DNA of 64,000 nt, taken from the NCBI GenBank assembly GCA_963920575.1, contig OY986969.1, positions 18,585,288 through 18,649,287 on the forward strand, read 5' to 3'. Below are positions 34,138 through 45,960 of this stretch, piece after piece. The DNA comes from Narthecium ossifragum (lineage: Eukaryota > Streptophyta > Magnoliopsida > Dioscoreales > Nartheciaceae). The notes beneath the pieces are model-generated. The model had not been told where the DNA came from. It saw only the letters and a list, made by a program, of their open reading frames with translations, and did no database searches. The translations under genes were made by a program, and so were the position numbers. Every line of letters begins with the position of its first letter. Position 1 is the first letter of the stretch.

Positions 34138-35568
34138 ATGGTGCGCGCGAAGAATGTCCGCAGTAAGGGCCTCGGCGGCAAAGGGAAAGCGGCCGCCGCT
34201 TCATCTTCCACTCCTCCCGCCCGACGATCACCTTTGCCCGCGGCTTCGACGAGTGTGTCTCCGGCTACCTCCACATCTTCTACGGGATCCTCTCCTTGTC
34301 CACCTCCGTCACGACCGGTCCGTACTTCAAGAGCTCCACCTTCTTCTTCGACGGCGGCTACCCCTTCGTCCGGCAAGCGGAAGGCATCCGCTGTTGCTTC
34401 CTCTTCCCAACCACCTCCGTGGCAGACGAAGCGCAAGAAGTCCCAGCCGTCGACTGCTCCAACCAACGTCCGCGGCCTCCAACCCCGCTGGCGGCGCGAG
34501 CTTAATTTGGAATACACCTTCGACGTCGACTTCTTCCGGACGATCGAGCACGCCCAAGACTCTATCGCGACCCTCGAGCGCCGGGGTCTACTACCGCTGT
34601 GCACTCCTTCCACCTCTGTGTATCCTCGGCTAATCTGCATGTTCTATCAAAATATGCAGCCTATTCCTTTCGGGGACGAGCACGACACTGATACCTCTCG
34701 GCGGTACGTGTCCCAGGGCTTCACCTCTATGATCGATGGTGTTGAGGTGTGTTTGACGCTCCGGGCAGTTTGCGACGCATTATCGATTCCTAAACATTGT
34801 CCCGGCCTCCACAGAGCCACGCCTGACGAGCTTTACGTTCACAAGTCCGTTGCCCAACTTTTTCTTCATCCGGGTCGCCACCACACCGACACTTTTACTC
34901 GCGTCGAGCTGTCGGCGCACATGTGGCTGGTAGACGATGTCTTGTGCCGGAACGTCTTCCAAAGCGGTCACGATCAGTACCGCTTCGGCGATTGGCTCAC
35001 CACATTGTGGCTACTGGCCAAGGACTGGGCGCTCTGTATACCGCAGATGATCTTAGAGGACATTGCCTAGTTCTATCGGCGAGCGGTGCTGAAAATGCGG
35101 CCGAGTTACGACGACGCCGCCTTTCCTCATCCTCGACTTATCTCCGTTGTTCTATAGAGCCAGGACCGAGTCCCAGAGGGGGAGCCGACCGTGTCACCTG
35201 ATGCACTTAAGGTGGCACGATTTGGTTCCGCCACCTGGATCAAGGTTCTTGGCCACATGCGGAGAGCTGGCGTCTTTACCTGCCAGCCGTGCCCCAGACA
35301 TTCACAGCACGCGCCGGAGTTTGGACCAGTCGACCATCCTACGCTGGGTGAGATGTACAGAGAGTTTCGTGTGGAGTTGGCCCGCTTACACCAGTGTCTG
35401 GACACTGTCGACGCACGAGATGCAGCTTTCTGGGCGGACCTCTCGTCCATCCGGGCGGACCTCTCGTATGTTCGTACGCGTCTTGACGACCCCCACCCTC
35501 CTCCGCCAGTGACTGCTATTGTGCCTTATCGCCCGTTGACTTTTCCTGGGTCGCGTCCTCAGTCCTGA
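34138..35568 (+). pseudogene. Athila env-position ORF (plant-transposon-protein type), two stops
   Basis: A single frame of 477 codons interrupted by TAG at 35068-35070 and at 35155-35157. The N-terminal 115 residues are Ser/Pro/Ala-rich with basic patches. The middle part has RRGLLPLCTPSTSVYPRLIC, FYQNM and VCDALSIP, resembling the putative plant transposon protein family found in the 3' region of gypsy elements. The C-terminal part contains a coiled-coil-like segment (FRVELARLHQCLDTVDARDA). I see no signal peptide or clear membrane span, so a true envelope role is doubtful. GC content is markedly higher than in the rest of the element. Confidence 0.7.
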
Positions 35569-35774
35569 GTCTCGACCTTAGATGCTTGCTTAGATTCCTT
35601 GTACACCTTTTAGGTTTCTTGCATCTAAGGCCGTGCACTGGCATGTTTTGATTTGACTTTTGTGGTTGATGGACTTCCTTTTGTATTGGCTTTAATCTTT
35701 ATATATAAATATTGACTTTTGGTTATTGGGGGGTGTCCCCCGGGCGTGCGGGGAGCTGCATGTGCTAGTCTGTA

Positions 35775-38192
35775 TGTGAGGGCCCGTCCCTCTGACCTGG
35801 CTCGACCGCGTGGGTCGAGGGCCGTTTTCCTGTTGGTTTGGTTCCACGTCGGGTACGATCGGACGATACTATGGCGGTTTGGACCCCCGTGGGCATTTTG
35901 GTAAATATGCCCTCTGGTGGTCAATTTCACACCCGCGTTGCACCCACGGCCTTGGATTGATGTATGTGTTTGATTAGAATCTCTAGGGTGCGTCCGATCG
36001 GAAGATCGGAGCTCGATCGGGAAAGATCGAATCGGACGGCTGAGATCGATCCGGATCTCTATATAAGCCCTGTCCCTTTCTCTCTCTTTCCCTCTCTTCT
36101 CCTATCGTTTTCTCTCTCTATCTCTCCTTCGGTTGAGCTAAGGCTTGGAGACGTGGGCTTCGAAGCGCGAATCTTGGCGACTTGACTGGTTGGACGTGTG
36201 GAGGAGCTGCCCTACTTGCTCAAGTAGGTGTTTCTATCTCGATCTCGTGATCGGGTTCTCCTAGGATAGGTTTAATGCCTTTTTGCTGTAGGAATACTTG
36301 TTAGAATGCTATGTAGCTCTTTGCATTTGTGTTGTGGATGGTTTAAAGTATTCCTACCTCGCGATTTCCGTATTCTAACGGTTGGTTTCCGTATTATCGT
36401 CGTTTTATCGGTTTTCGCCCGTTTTGACCTAGATAGGAGATTTAACCATCAAAAATGTGATTTCTTTATACCATTGGTTTCCCCATCGTTAATTACACAT
36501 GCTTGCAAAATCTCATTGATTTCCAACAAGATCTGATGTTTGAAATCCAAAAAATTGGATTTTCGGCACTGTTCTAATGAACAGTGCAATAGGCTCGACG
36601 GTCGATCGGTGGATCGACCGTCAAGCGTTGATACGCTCTTTCTGGGCCTGACAGTCGACCGCCGGATCGACCGTCGCATCGTCCGTCAGGCTCTGTCGGG
36701 TTTGGCCTCCCACGGTCGATGCACCGATCGACCGCGGGCTCCCTCCCTTTTTCATCCCACCTCACGTCGACCGTCGGATCGACCGTCGCATTGTCCGTGA
36801 GGCTCTGTCCCGTTTTGGGCTTCCCACGGTCGATGAACCGATCGACCGTCGTCCCGATGGTTTTCCTCGTTTTGGTCCCACGGTCGACCGCCGGATCGAC
36901 CGTGGCCTCACGGTCGACCGTCGGATCGACCGTCGCATCGACCGTGGGCCCTTGAACAGTGTCTTCTGGCTTTTCTTGAATGGGTTTCATTTGGGATTGA
37001 TACCCAAACATGTTGGGAGGTTGGTATGTGATTTTCATGAAGTTTTCAAGAGATTTCTACTGAGATTGAGATTAAATCGCATTTATATCCCTTTTCAGTA
37101 AATCGATGGTTTGGCTTGCATTTAAATACATAGTTGGTTGGTAATTAAATGCTTAATTGTTTGTTTAGTTATTAGCTTGCTATGAGTGCTAGCTAATGTG
37201 GAATTGTGAAACCTTAGCCTCTTGCCTACGAGTGCCGAGGGCTATTGTATATCTGTTGAACCTATAATTGATGTTGTGGCATGTAGAGACATCTAGGATA
37301 GATGTTTGCCTAGGCTCATGTATTGTGTGAATTAGAGGCATCTGAGGTTAGGCGGGCGATGGTTTGGGTCGCCGATCCGAGGCTCTCGGGTAGCTCGGAT
37401 CTAGCCTTAGGACCGTGGCTGGGTAGTCAGGATTAGGGTGATTGTATAATCGGATCTCGTGTTATTGAGGATTTGCGATAGTTGACTCTGATCAGTGTTT
37501 GAGGTTTAGAGGTCGTGTTGTCTTCCAAGGCCAAGTGTTAAGGATGGATGTCGATGCGTTCCCGACGTGGTTCCCCAAGGCATGGTATTCCTGCTTGGGT
37601 AAGGGTGATCCTGCATGTTACTGTTCCTTGGCCTCCTGGTAACATGTTCAGGAGAGAGGTTTCATGACAGGAGCCCTTGGGACATCGACAGGGTTGTGGG
37701 ACCCGTGGCATCCGTTAGACTTGAGCGGGAAGGCAACACTGTTGTTGTTTTCCTCCTTTCAGTGTGCCGTAGAGTAGAACCCTACTGAGCTTATCGCTCA
37801 CTCCTACCCGGGCTGCGATTACAGGTGCAGGCGACAGTTCTTCGTCTGTAGAGCCGACGAGATCGGCCTTTGGTGGCGCGAGTACGTCCAGAGATGCTTG
37901 AGGTTGCTGGATGATCGATTGTTGTACTTTTTGGATAATTTGTATATTATAAACACTCTTGAGGAGCTTTTGGATTATTGTATAATATCTGTGCCTTGGA
38001 GGATTTTGTCATAGAATCTTGTATCAGTACAACTTGATGTATATGTATGAATTGAATATCAGTTTCACCTCTGGAATATAAATTGTTTAAATTATCCGTC
38101 TTTTTCGCTTCGTATCGCGCCAATTGGAGATGAATAGAGATAGGAACCCTCACGCCCCGCCCTGGATGGGTTTTCTGGGTCGGGGTGTGACA
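35775..38192 (+). mobile_element. Family-S solo LTR, subgroup a (2418 bp)
   Basis: Begins TGTGAGGGCCCGTCCCTC and ends GGTCGGGGTGTGACA, flanked by the duplication CTGTA (35770-35774, 38193-38197). It matches 9347-11938 in layout. Shared parts are the TTTCACACCCGCGTTGCAC block near the start, a palindrome-rich array in the middle, and the CTCACTCCTACCCGGGCTGC block near 37800. It is inserted in the Athila 3' non-coding region. Short ORFs within it are incidental. Confidence 0.88.
36590..36950. repeat. CGGTCGAT/ATCGACCG palindrome-rich array
   Basis: Around 18 copies of CGGTCGA or TCGACCG in 360 bp, in the same position within the LTR as the array at 10775-11105 but differing in number and order of units. 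The array is therefore expanding and contracting. Confidence 0.8.
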
Positions 38193-38197
38193 CTGTA

Positions 38198-39803
38198 GCT
38201 GCGTGTATGTGGATGAATATGATTGATTCTTGTGTCTTGCAGGTGGAAGCTTAGGGCAGTTTACTTTTTATGTTGTGTGTGCTGAATGTTTGTACCGCCC
38301 TTGTGCTTATTGAATAAATAGAGGAAATGTTGCCCGATTTTTCTCCATCTTAGTGCTTATTCTTTTCTTTCCATAAATGCAAACATGGGGTCTGTCTTCT
38401 ATGATTTTACAGGGCTTATATCCTATCGCACGCACAGCTGGGTACCATCACGCTATTACTTGTTTGTTCACGCCTAACCTTGATTGCAAAAATCTACTTT
38501 TCTTTTTATCATCAAGGTTACTTTTTCGTATTCCGCCTTTCCAGGTTATCTCTACCCTATACTCGTTGCGTTATTTTTTTTATGACTTCGTGTAATTGGG
38601 GACAATTACATTTAAGTTGGGGGGTAGGATTCTAGGAATTCATGCTTATTTATTTTATGATAACTCAAGTTTATACATCCCGTATAACGTGTCAGACGAA
38701 TGAAGTTATGATAATTATTGATAATGATGCATAACCTAGAATATTATTCGATGATTTTTTCAGAAATTCATATGTCATGTAAAATCTAGTAAATTTAGCT
38801 ATGCATGGCACGAGTTTTGTACTTTAACACTTTTACCATGATTTAGGGATAACTTGACTAATCCTATTGCACTTGAGCACTCTCACATGTGGATGAGTTG
38901 AAGTTAGATTCTGAGCCTGAAACTAGGATAGATTTATGATTTGAGGACATGTCACAGAAGATATATGGACACATAATTTTCTGTCTGCAAAAAGTATATG
39001 TGTATGAAAAGTGGAGGGGTTCAACTTAGTAACCGGATAATGTGCCTAACCAGCGTGTTGTTCGCGTAAAACGGTTGAATTGTCTAACAATGAGAGAAAG
39101 GACTTTCAACTTAGTAACCGGGCAGGGTGCCTAACCAGCATGTTGTTCGAGTAAAACGGTTGAATGTCTTAACAGAAAAGAGGGGACTTCATACTTAGTA
39201 ACCGGGCAATGTGCCTAACAAGGTGGGTTGTTCGCGTAAAACGGTTGAAGACCCTTGTGAAAAAAAAGAGAAAAAAAAATAAAAGAAAACGAACAGAGAT
39301 TGTTATGTGATAAGTGAAAAATATGTGCTTGCATAGAATTGTGATCTTAACTAGTGGAATGTTTGGATATAATGGATACTCTGACACATGTGAAACCAAG
39401 TCCACACACTGAAAAGTCAAAGTTAGTTTTGAACCATGATTAAATATGTTGAAGTGCTGGAACTATGCTTTGACTTGTTTTTATTTACTTTATGTTTATA
39501 TGACTTTGGATTGAAGAATAGACTCATGGATAGTGTTTCTACTTGGTGCATTTGAATTAATGAGCATCATAATGGAGTTCTGATAACATGTTAAAGGGGA
39601 TGTATAGATGTTTGTGGGTATCATCACTAGAAACCCTCAGGAGACTATAACTCCTCCACTGGGGCCACCCAGGGGTTTAAAGGCTTGTTGCACATGCTAA
39701 GTGCAATCGTGAGACCTACGAAAGTGGCTAGTTAGATTTACTGCTTTAATTTTAAGTTTTGTTTGCTTTGCTCGAGGGCTAGCAAAGATCAAGTTGGGGA
39801 GTG
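38198..39803 (+). other. Athila 3' non-coding region and polypurine tract
   Basis: No ORF of note. It contains an 85-bp tandem repeat (39025-39257) and ends with the purine tract GTTGGGGAGTG right before the 3' LTR. Confidence 0.7.
39025..39257. repeat. 85-bp tandem repeat, about 3 copies
   Basis: Copies start CTTAGTAACCGG at 39025, 39110 and 39194 and each contains TGCCTAAC and CGTAAAACGGTTGAA. Unit identity is roughly 85-90 percent. Confidence 0.88.
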
Positions 39804-41336
39804 TGATAAGACTTGAAAAGTGCACAAAACACCGTTGTAATTTGGCTTTCTTGATCTCCGAGCAATGCTTCACTGACTATTTTTATCCCATTTCAGGTAT
39901 AACAGCGCCTAATAGGAGTTAGATCAACTTTGGAACTGAAAGAACGTATTTTGGCAATTTTGGCAAGTAGGATCGATCCGACTCTACTAGTGCGATCGAT
40001 CCTACTCGCCCAGCGACGGGACAATGAACAATAGAAGGATCGATCGTACTCAGCATGATGGTTCGATCCTCCTCGGGCCGTAGCGTAACAACATGTGAAC
40101 GATCGATCGGACTCGATAGGTCCGATCGATCCCTCTCGGGGCGTCACCAGCAATTGAAGGAGTCTGATCGATCCTACTCCAGAGGTCCGATCGATCCGTT
40201 GTGGCCAGAATTAAAGATCAACGGCTCAGATCTAATCCGTGAGAGATGTTGGCTTAGGCTATAAAGAGTCAATGTTTAGGGATTTTTGGGGGCTTTTTCA
40301 GACGTTTTTGGGGAGAGTTTTCCTATCTTTTTCTACACTTTTCTTCGGCGATTCTTTGGAGGAGATCCATGGCGGGAGATCATCAACTTCCACCGATGGA
40401 TCGACCCCTAAAGATGAGTAGCTAAAACCATAACCATGGGATTCTTATGATATAATTAGGGTTTTTACTATGGATTTCTTAGATCTAGGGCTTGTATACA
40501 CGATTGTTTGACTTATATGGATTGATTTCTATTTTCTTGATATCTTGGTGTTGATTTCTTGCTGGATGTATGGATTGTGCTTGTTTGCACTTGATTCTAG
40601 AGCTTGTGTATGCGAGGGCTTGGATTGGATTCATCCAAATAAGAGGATCATGCTAGTCCCATGATATCTCGGATAGAATCTTCTTCGTGATTAGGGATTG
40701 TATAGTACTAGTCCCACTATAGTAGTACTAGTCCCACTATAGTAGTGCTAGTCCCACTACATTCCATCCCTAATCCTTCATGCATCTTACCTTTGTAGTT
40801 TCTGCCATCGAGATGCGAAGTCATCTCGATCATACACCTAAATCTATATCCATGTTATTATTTGTGATGAATTCATCCTAATAAGAGGGTTCATTAGCAG
40901 TGAACGTAACTAATCATTCGGTCACTGATATTTAGATAATTGTTCTTGCCAACAAGGAATCTTAAACAGAACTTGTTGAGTGATAAGGAGAACTAGCCAT
41001 TCACTTATCAACTTTTAGGAAGCCATTCATCGTGTTTGCATGCCCTAATCTTAGGAAGACTTGGTAGAACCTTAGTTACTGATTAAGAATCCTGTGGTCC
41101 TTTCTCTCATATTCATAAATCTTTTAGTATTAGTTAAGTTTAATTTCAACCTGCATTCTTTTCTCAACTCATTAGTAGGAAATTCACTAAGTATTCAATC
41201 TCAATCACTTAAATCCCTGTGGACTCGACTCGAACTCTCCACTATCTACTATTTCTTAGTAGTTAAAGTAGAACACCGGAATTTATTGTAATTTTGGTTA
41301 GACTTGTTAAGCCACGACACTTTTCAAATCGTATCA
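39804..41336 (+). repeat. Athila 3' LTR (1533 bp)
   Basis: Begins TGATAAGACTTGAAAAGTGC and ends TTTTCAAATCGTATCA. It is uninterrupted and nearly identical to the 5' LTR. It has GATCGATC clusters at 39970-40200 and one extra CACTATAGTAGTACTAGTCC-type unit at about 40705-40745. Confidence 0.92.
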
Positions 41337-42170
41337 GCCATCCAAACCACCCAAGGATCAAGTATATCATCATCTCCCCACACATCAAAACACATTCAGT
41401 CACCACAAAATTTCAATCACTTTCAAATATATGCCACCAATACATAAATAACATGTCCATTTCAACATTCAAATCATGGCAATAAGATCATAGAACTAGG
41501 ATAGAAATGATAACAACAGTTGCTCCAATGTAAATTGAAAGAAGATATCAAACATGAACAAACAACTCCACCAGCCACACTAGCAAAGAAATTCAATCAC
41601 ATGTAAATTGATAGTAGTAGATTTGCACATCCCCTAGTTTCACAAATAACTCCCTACAATAAGGCCACACACAAAGCTCACAAAGGCAATAGATAGGATA
41701 CACATAGTCATGTTCCCAATGCATATGGGTTCCCTTCTTTTTTCATATCCTACTTCTTTATCGTTCTCACAATACTCTTTTTTCATCGTACCCTCCACCC
41801 CCCTGTCCTACGCATTGTAGGACGCCAATTCAACATTTAGGGTATTGAAACCCCGGTAGCAACATCCACTATACCCTTTGACTTGTTCGTGACATTCCGG
41901 CCATGATTCGTAAATCCCCGGCCGCCTCCCAATGTAGACGACATAGTACTTCATTCTAATATATTAGAAAGATCATAGCAAAAGTAAGCGAGTGTTCAAG
42001 ACAAGTTGAAAACATCATAGCAATAGCCTAATCAATGGTCCAAAACATGGAGCATTCATTACTCCAAAAATACCATCCTAATTAGAAGCAACATGATCTA
42101 AACAAAGATAGGGATCATAATGTCTTTAACCATAGTGTTACCAAAATATAGTGTCATTACGACAAACCGT

Positions 42171-43286
42171 CTACATTTGCCTAGTAAGGAATTGATCCAT
42201 CCATATCTTACGGAATGCGGCGTCCTTGAGCACGAACCCTTTGCCCAGCTTATCATTCTCAAGCAAATAGTCAAATGTCGTCGCAAGCTGGACGTCAGTA
42301 TAAGCTTCGTCGCCCTCGCCCTTCATCTCCTTGACCGCAGCTAATAGATCTCGGGTAAAACTCATACCCCCAATCTGATTAGTCATACTCCCAATCTGCT
42401 CGCCGATGAATCGCATAGCGGTCACGATCTCATCACGATCACGATCTGCCTTCCTCTGCCTCTTGTTAGAAGATCTAGCAGGCATACGCGAAGAACTATG
42501 CATCGCCGTGCTTATAGCGGGCGCAAATGTCGCGGGGACAGTAGCCGTAGCAGGGGTGGTAGCCGTCGCGGGGGTGGTAGGCGTATCAGGGACATCCCCC
42601 TCGGCAATATAGGGGGGCTGTGGGAGGGACGAGCCATCATCCTCTAGGTTGACGACCTCATTAGGGATGAACTCGTTAGGGATGAACTCAGCAGTCGCAG
42701 CCATGGCGTATTCTCCGTTGGCCATTTCCTCCCCACAAATAGTCATGATCAGATCCAGGTGAGGTATTGGCTTGTTGAGATATTTGTTGTAGCTCGGTTT
42801 AGACTATAAAGGCGGCAGACATTCAAGTTTGAGTATACAAATTACAGTTAAGATCCTAATATTCATTTACGGACTTAAGTATAGAGAACACACCGTGATG
42901 AGATCGGCTGCTACTTGGGTAGGCAATGTTAGCATTTGATGATCCTCATCCCACCCTGCGCCGCTCAACTTTAGGATCTTCTTGATATCAGCGCACCTAG
43001 CGCGTTGATACGTGATGTGATTACACACATTTTCAGCTCTTATCTCGTTCAAACCAAGAAGTTTATTGCAATGATCGGTCGTAGCCACGTAATGGGTTTG
43101 CTTATACCCCTTGTCAGTGCTGGGGTTGGATCTGGCAATTTCCGCCATATATTCTAGCATATATCTCAAAGCAGGCTCCGCCCACTTGTAGTTTGAAGAA
43201 CTAGAACCATTGCCTGACCTGCCGGACCGACGTGAGTTCTTGGAAATCGTTTGTGAGGTGGGGGTACTTGATTGGGACTGATCCAT
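42171..43286 (-). CDS. PIF/Harbinger ORF1, Myb/SANT-like DNA-binding protein
   Basis: Two exons on the minus strand, 43286-42894 and 42803-42171, joined by a 90-bp GT/AG intron, give 341 residues without a stop. Residues about 1-30 are Ser/Thr-rich; about 32-125 form a Myb/SANT-like domain (YKWAEPALRYMLEYMAEIAR and ITYQRARCADIKKILKLSG, GWDE). The second exon starts SKPSYNKYLNKPIPHLD, a motif usual in this family. An acidic, Pro/Thr-rich linker and a basic stretch (SNKRQRKADRDRD) follow. In PIF/Harbinger elements this protein binds the transposon ends and helps bring the transposase into the nucleus. The start MDQSQSS is preferred over the ORF's earlier MHVL because the protein then begins like its relatives. 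It is downstream of the transposase in the same direction. Confidence 0.85.
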
Positions 43287-43960
43287 GTCTGAAATTAGAA
43301 ATATCAACACATGCAAACACGCTAAAACACAACAACTGGTATTGTCACAAAGTTACAGAATTGAATGTATACGGGTACAATCATATTACAATAATTCTTG
43401 CAAATGTCACATGAGAAAGCACATTAACAATTGCTTGTCTAGCGATTGGGCTAGTAATTATCCCACATTTGTTGCGTGATTTGTTCACGAATATCGAGCC
43501 ATACACCCCACTCTTCTTCTTGCTCCCTAGCATTCCGTGTTTGGGTATTCCCCGGCTCATCATCCAGGGGTACATCGACATCCATTAATGGGTCAGCTGG
43601 ATCCACACTCAAGATGAAGTTGTGAATGATGCAACATGCGTTCACAATTGCAACTTGCGTCTTAAAAGGGAAAAATGGATGCGATGCAATGATCTTGAAC
43701 CGGTTCTTGAGCAGGCTAAAAGCTCATTCAATTTTCGATCTAAGAGACGAGTGACGAAGATTGAACAGTTCGTATTTGTCATTTGGGCCATTGTTCGGCG
43801 GGAACTCTTTCAAGTGATATATCACACCCCTATACGGAGCAATGAAACCGGGGCTCGTGGGGTAACCCGTGTCCACAAGATAGTACTTGCCTATCAGGTG
43901 AAAGTTTGAACACAGTGTCAATGCGCGACGTAGGAGTTATTTGATCATGTCTTAATCCAC

Positions 43961-45574
43961 TGATGAGTGCATGAAAGTGCACTCTGAACAACCTTAAAAC
44001 CATCTCAATTGCTATATCTTTACCCTTAATCAGCTTCTTTAGCACTATTTTTATAGTATATGTTACTTCACATAGTTGCTTGAAAAATGCAGTAAATTGG
44101 AGCTGAAAGAAGCTGAAAAGATTATATGGGTCGACTTGGAAGATGAACCTGTACCTGATGATGAAGAACCCGATAATGTGCCATATATGGTTGGAAAGCT
44201 CTTGAAGTCTAGTTTCTGGAGAATTTTACGGTTCGTGATTCCGAGTTTCCTAGAGGAAGTTACAATATTTTTCGTACCAGTGCGCAGTGCTGAGTGAATA
44301 GTGACGGTCGACCGTCAAATCCTCACGGTCGACCGTCGCGCCCGAAAATCCTCACGGTCGACCGTGAAGCTCAAAAATCCTCAAGATCGACCGTAAGATG
44401 CCACGGTCAACCGTAGCATCGACCGTCAGCCTCTGTCAAGAAAAACACTTCCGACGGTCGATGCGAAGATCGACCGTAGCTTGTCAAAATAAATTGTGCA
44501 CCTCACGGTCGACCGTCAAGGCCTCACGGTCGACCGCCAGATCAGCCAAGAGCGTATAACGGGTTTAATCTTAACTCGAGTTTGCTAATTCTCAGACCCT
44601 ATAAATAGGAAAGTTAGGGTAAGTCAAGGGGGACTTCTTGGACGTTTTTGGAGGCTCTTTCTGGACGTTTCCCAAAGGAAGAAGATGAAGACATCTCCAT
44701 CCATGGCCGAGTAATCCGCGGGCATGGCGGACGGATGATCTAGCGAGGATTAGGGTTTCTTCTCCAACAATGGTTCATAGTTTTTAATCTTCATTGTTAA
44801 ACTCTTTTCTATGTATTGGATCTTCAAATATTTTTTTTAGATTATAAATTTCTATGTGGATGATTAATATTATGAATCCAGTCATGCTTCTTTCATGATC
44901 TTATAATTCCATAGTCTTCTCTTTTGATTCTCCTACCGAGTCTTGCGAGACCTTTGCTATGCATTGCCCGTAGTGACAACTGGTATTGTGTATTCTTAGG
45001 GATATGGTAAGACAAGGTTGGGGCTCTATCCGGGGAATCTTTGCTATGCATTGCCGATTGTGAGAGTTGGTATTGTGTATTCTTAGAGATCCGGTTAGAT
45101 AGAGTTAGGGTTTTGTCCCGGCGAACTTTTGCTGCGCGTTGCCTGTAGTGACAGCCGGTATCGTGTATTCTTAGGTTTGGGTTGGATGAAGTTAGAGCTA
45201 TAACAAGGAAGAATCAATCATAGGAAGAGACATTTATATTTTATCAGATTCATAATTCTATATCTTCCGGTTAAGGTGATTGGGATGTGAATCCCTTAAC
45301 TGGGCATTATACGAACCATTGAGAAGAGAAGAACCTAAATCCGAGTGACGTGATTCCTGAAGCCTAGCCTTATTAAAATCCTGATATCCTTAGTTAATCT
45401 TATATTTCAATTAAATCCTTTGATCTAATTTAGTTAATTCTTAAGTTCTCGTTTGTCTTCAATTCATTGTTATTTGCGTTTTGGATATTTTCTGCTTGTC
45501 TCTCTGTGGGATTCGACCTCTCTTATGCTGTATTGCACCGCGACCGCTGTGCGTGACACATTTGAGCGATATCA
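43961..45574 (+). mobile_element. Gypsy (Athila-type) solo LTR in a transposase intron
   Basis: Starts TGATGAGTGCATGAAAGTGC and ends GAGCGATATCA, flanked by TCCAC (43956-43960, 45575-45579). The 3' part has CTCTGTGGGATTCGACC, typical of Athila-type LTR ends. There is no internal region. It carries its own palindrome-rich cluster at 44305-44545. Confidence 0.88.
44305..44545. repeat. ACGGTCGACCGT palindrome cluster
   Basis: About ten copies of the perfect palindrome ACGGTCGACCGT or near versions in 240 bp, often preceded by CTC. Confidence 0.85.
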
Positions 45575-45943
45575 TCCACCGGTGCACAAAAATATATACC
45601 TTCGATTGTCTTTAACCTTCTATCTGGTGGGCGTGAAATAGCGTCCTTTAGGACGGTGTAATCGTTGGCTGAACCCTCCCATCCGGCAAGTACGTAGGTG
45701 AATCGAAGGTTGGGTGTACAAGCGGCCAGCACATTCTGTGTCACTCCTTTCCGCCCTCAAAACCATATTGCTATGTCCGCTGGAACGGTGGCATGTACGT
45801 GCGTACCGTCTATAAAGCCGATGCAGTTTTACATGTGTGACAAGGAAGAATGTCATCACGACGTGTGGAACTTTAAAAATCAGTGTCAATGCATGTTGGT
45901 GTACCTTAAAGTAAGGATAGTATGAAGGGCTTCTTAGGATTTC

Positions 45944-45960
45944 GGGGGGGGGGGGGGGGG
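45944..45960. repeat. 17-base G homopolymer
   Basis: An uninterrupted run of 17 G in the transposase exon 1. It would encode polyproline on the minus strand and disturbs the frame. Length may also be affected by sequencing. Confidence 0.8.

Larger units (their letters stand above)
23640..41336 (+). mobile_element. Athila-type Ty3/gypsy retrotransposon, full length, defective
   Basis: Two LTRs (23640-29339 with inserts, 39804-41336) enclose a primer-binding site matching tRNA-Asp, gag, a protease-integrase-tail fusion ORF, an env-position ORF, a family-S solo LTR and a polypurine tract (GTTGGGGAGTG, ends 39803). A 5-bp duplication GCCAT flanks it (23635-23639, 41337-41341). The two LTRs, without inserts about 1517 and 1533 bp, are almost identical, so this is a recent insertion. 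There is no reverse transcriptase, RNase H or integrase core, so it could move only with help from another element. Confidence 0.9.

Noticed and set aside
33929..34640. Alternative ORFs of 200+ residues overlapping the start of the env-position frame
   Set aside because: High GC content opens the other frames; only the 34138 frame has domain-like text and continues past the stops.
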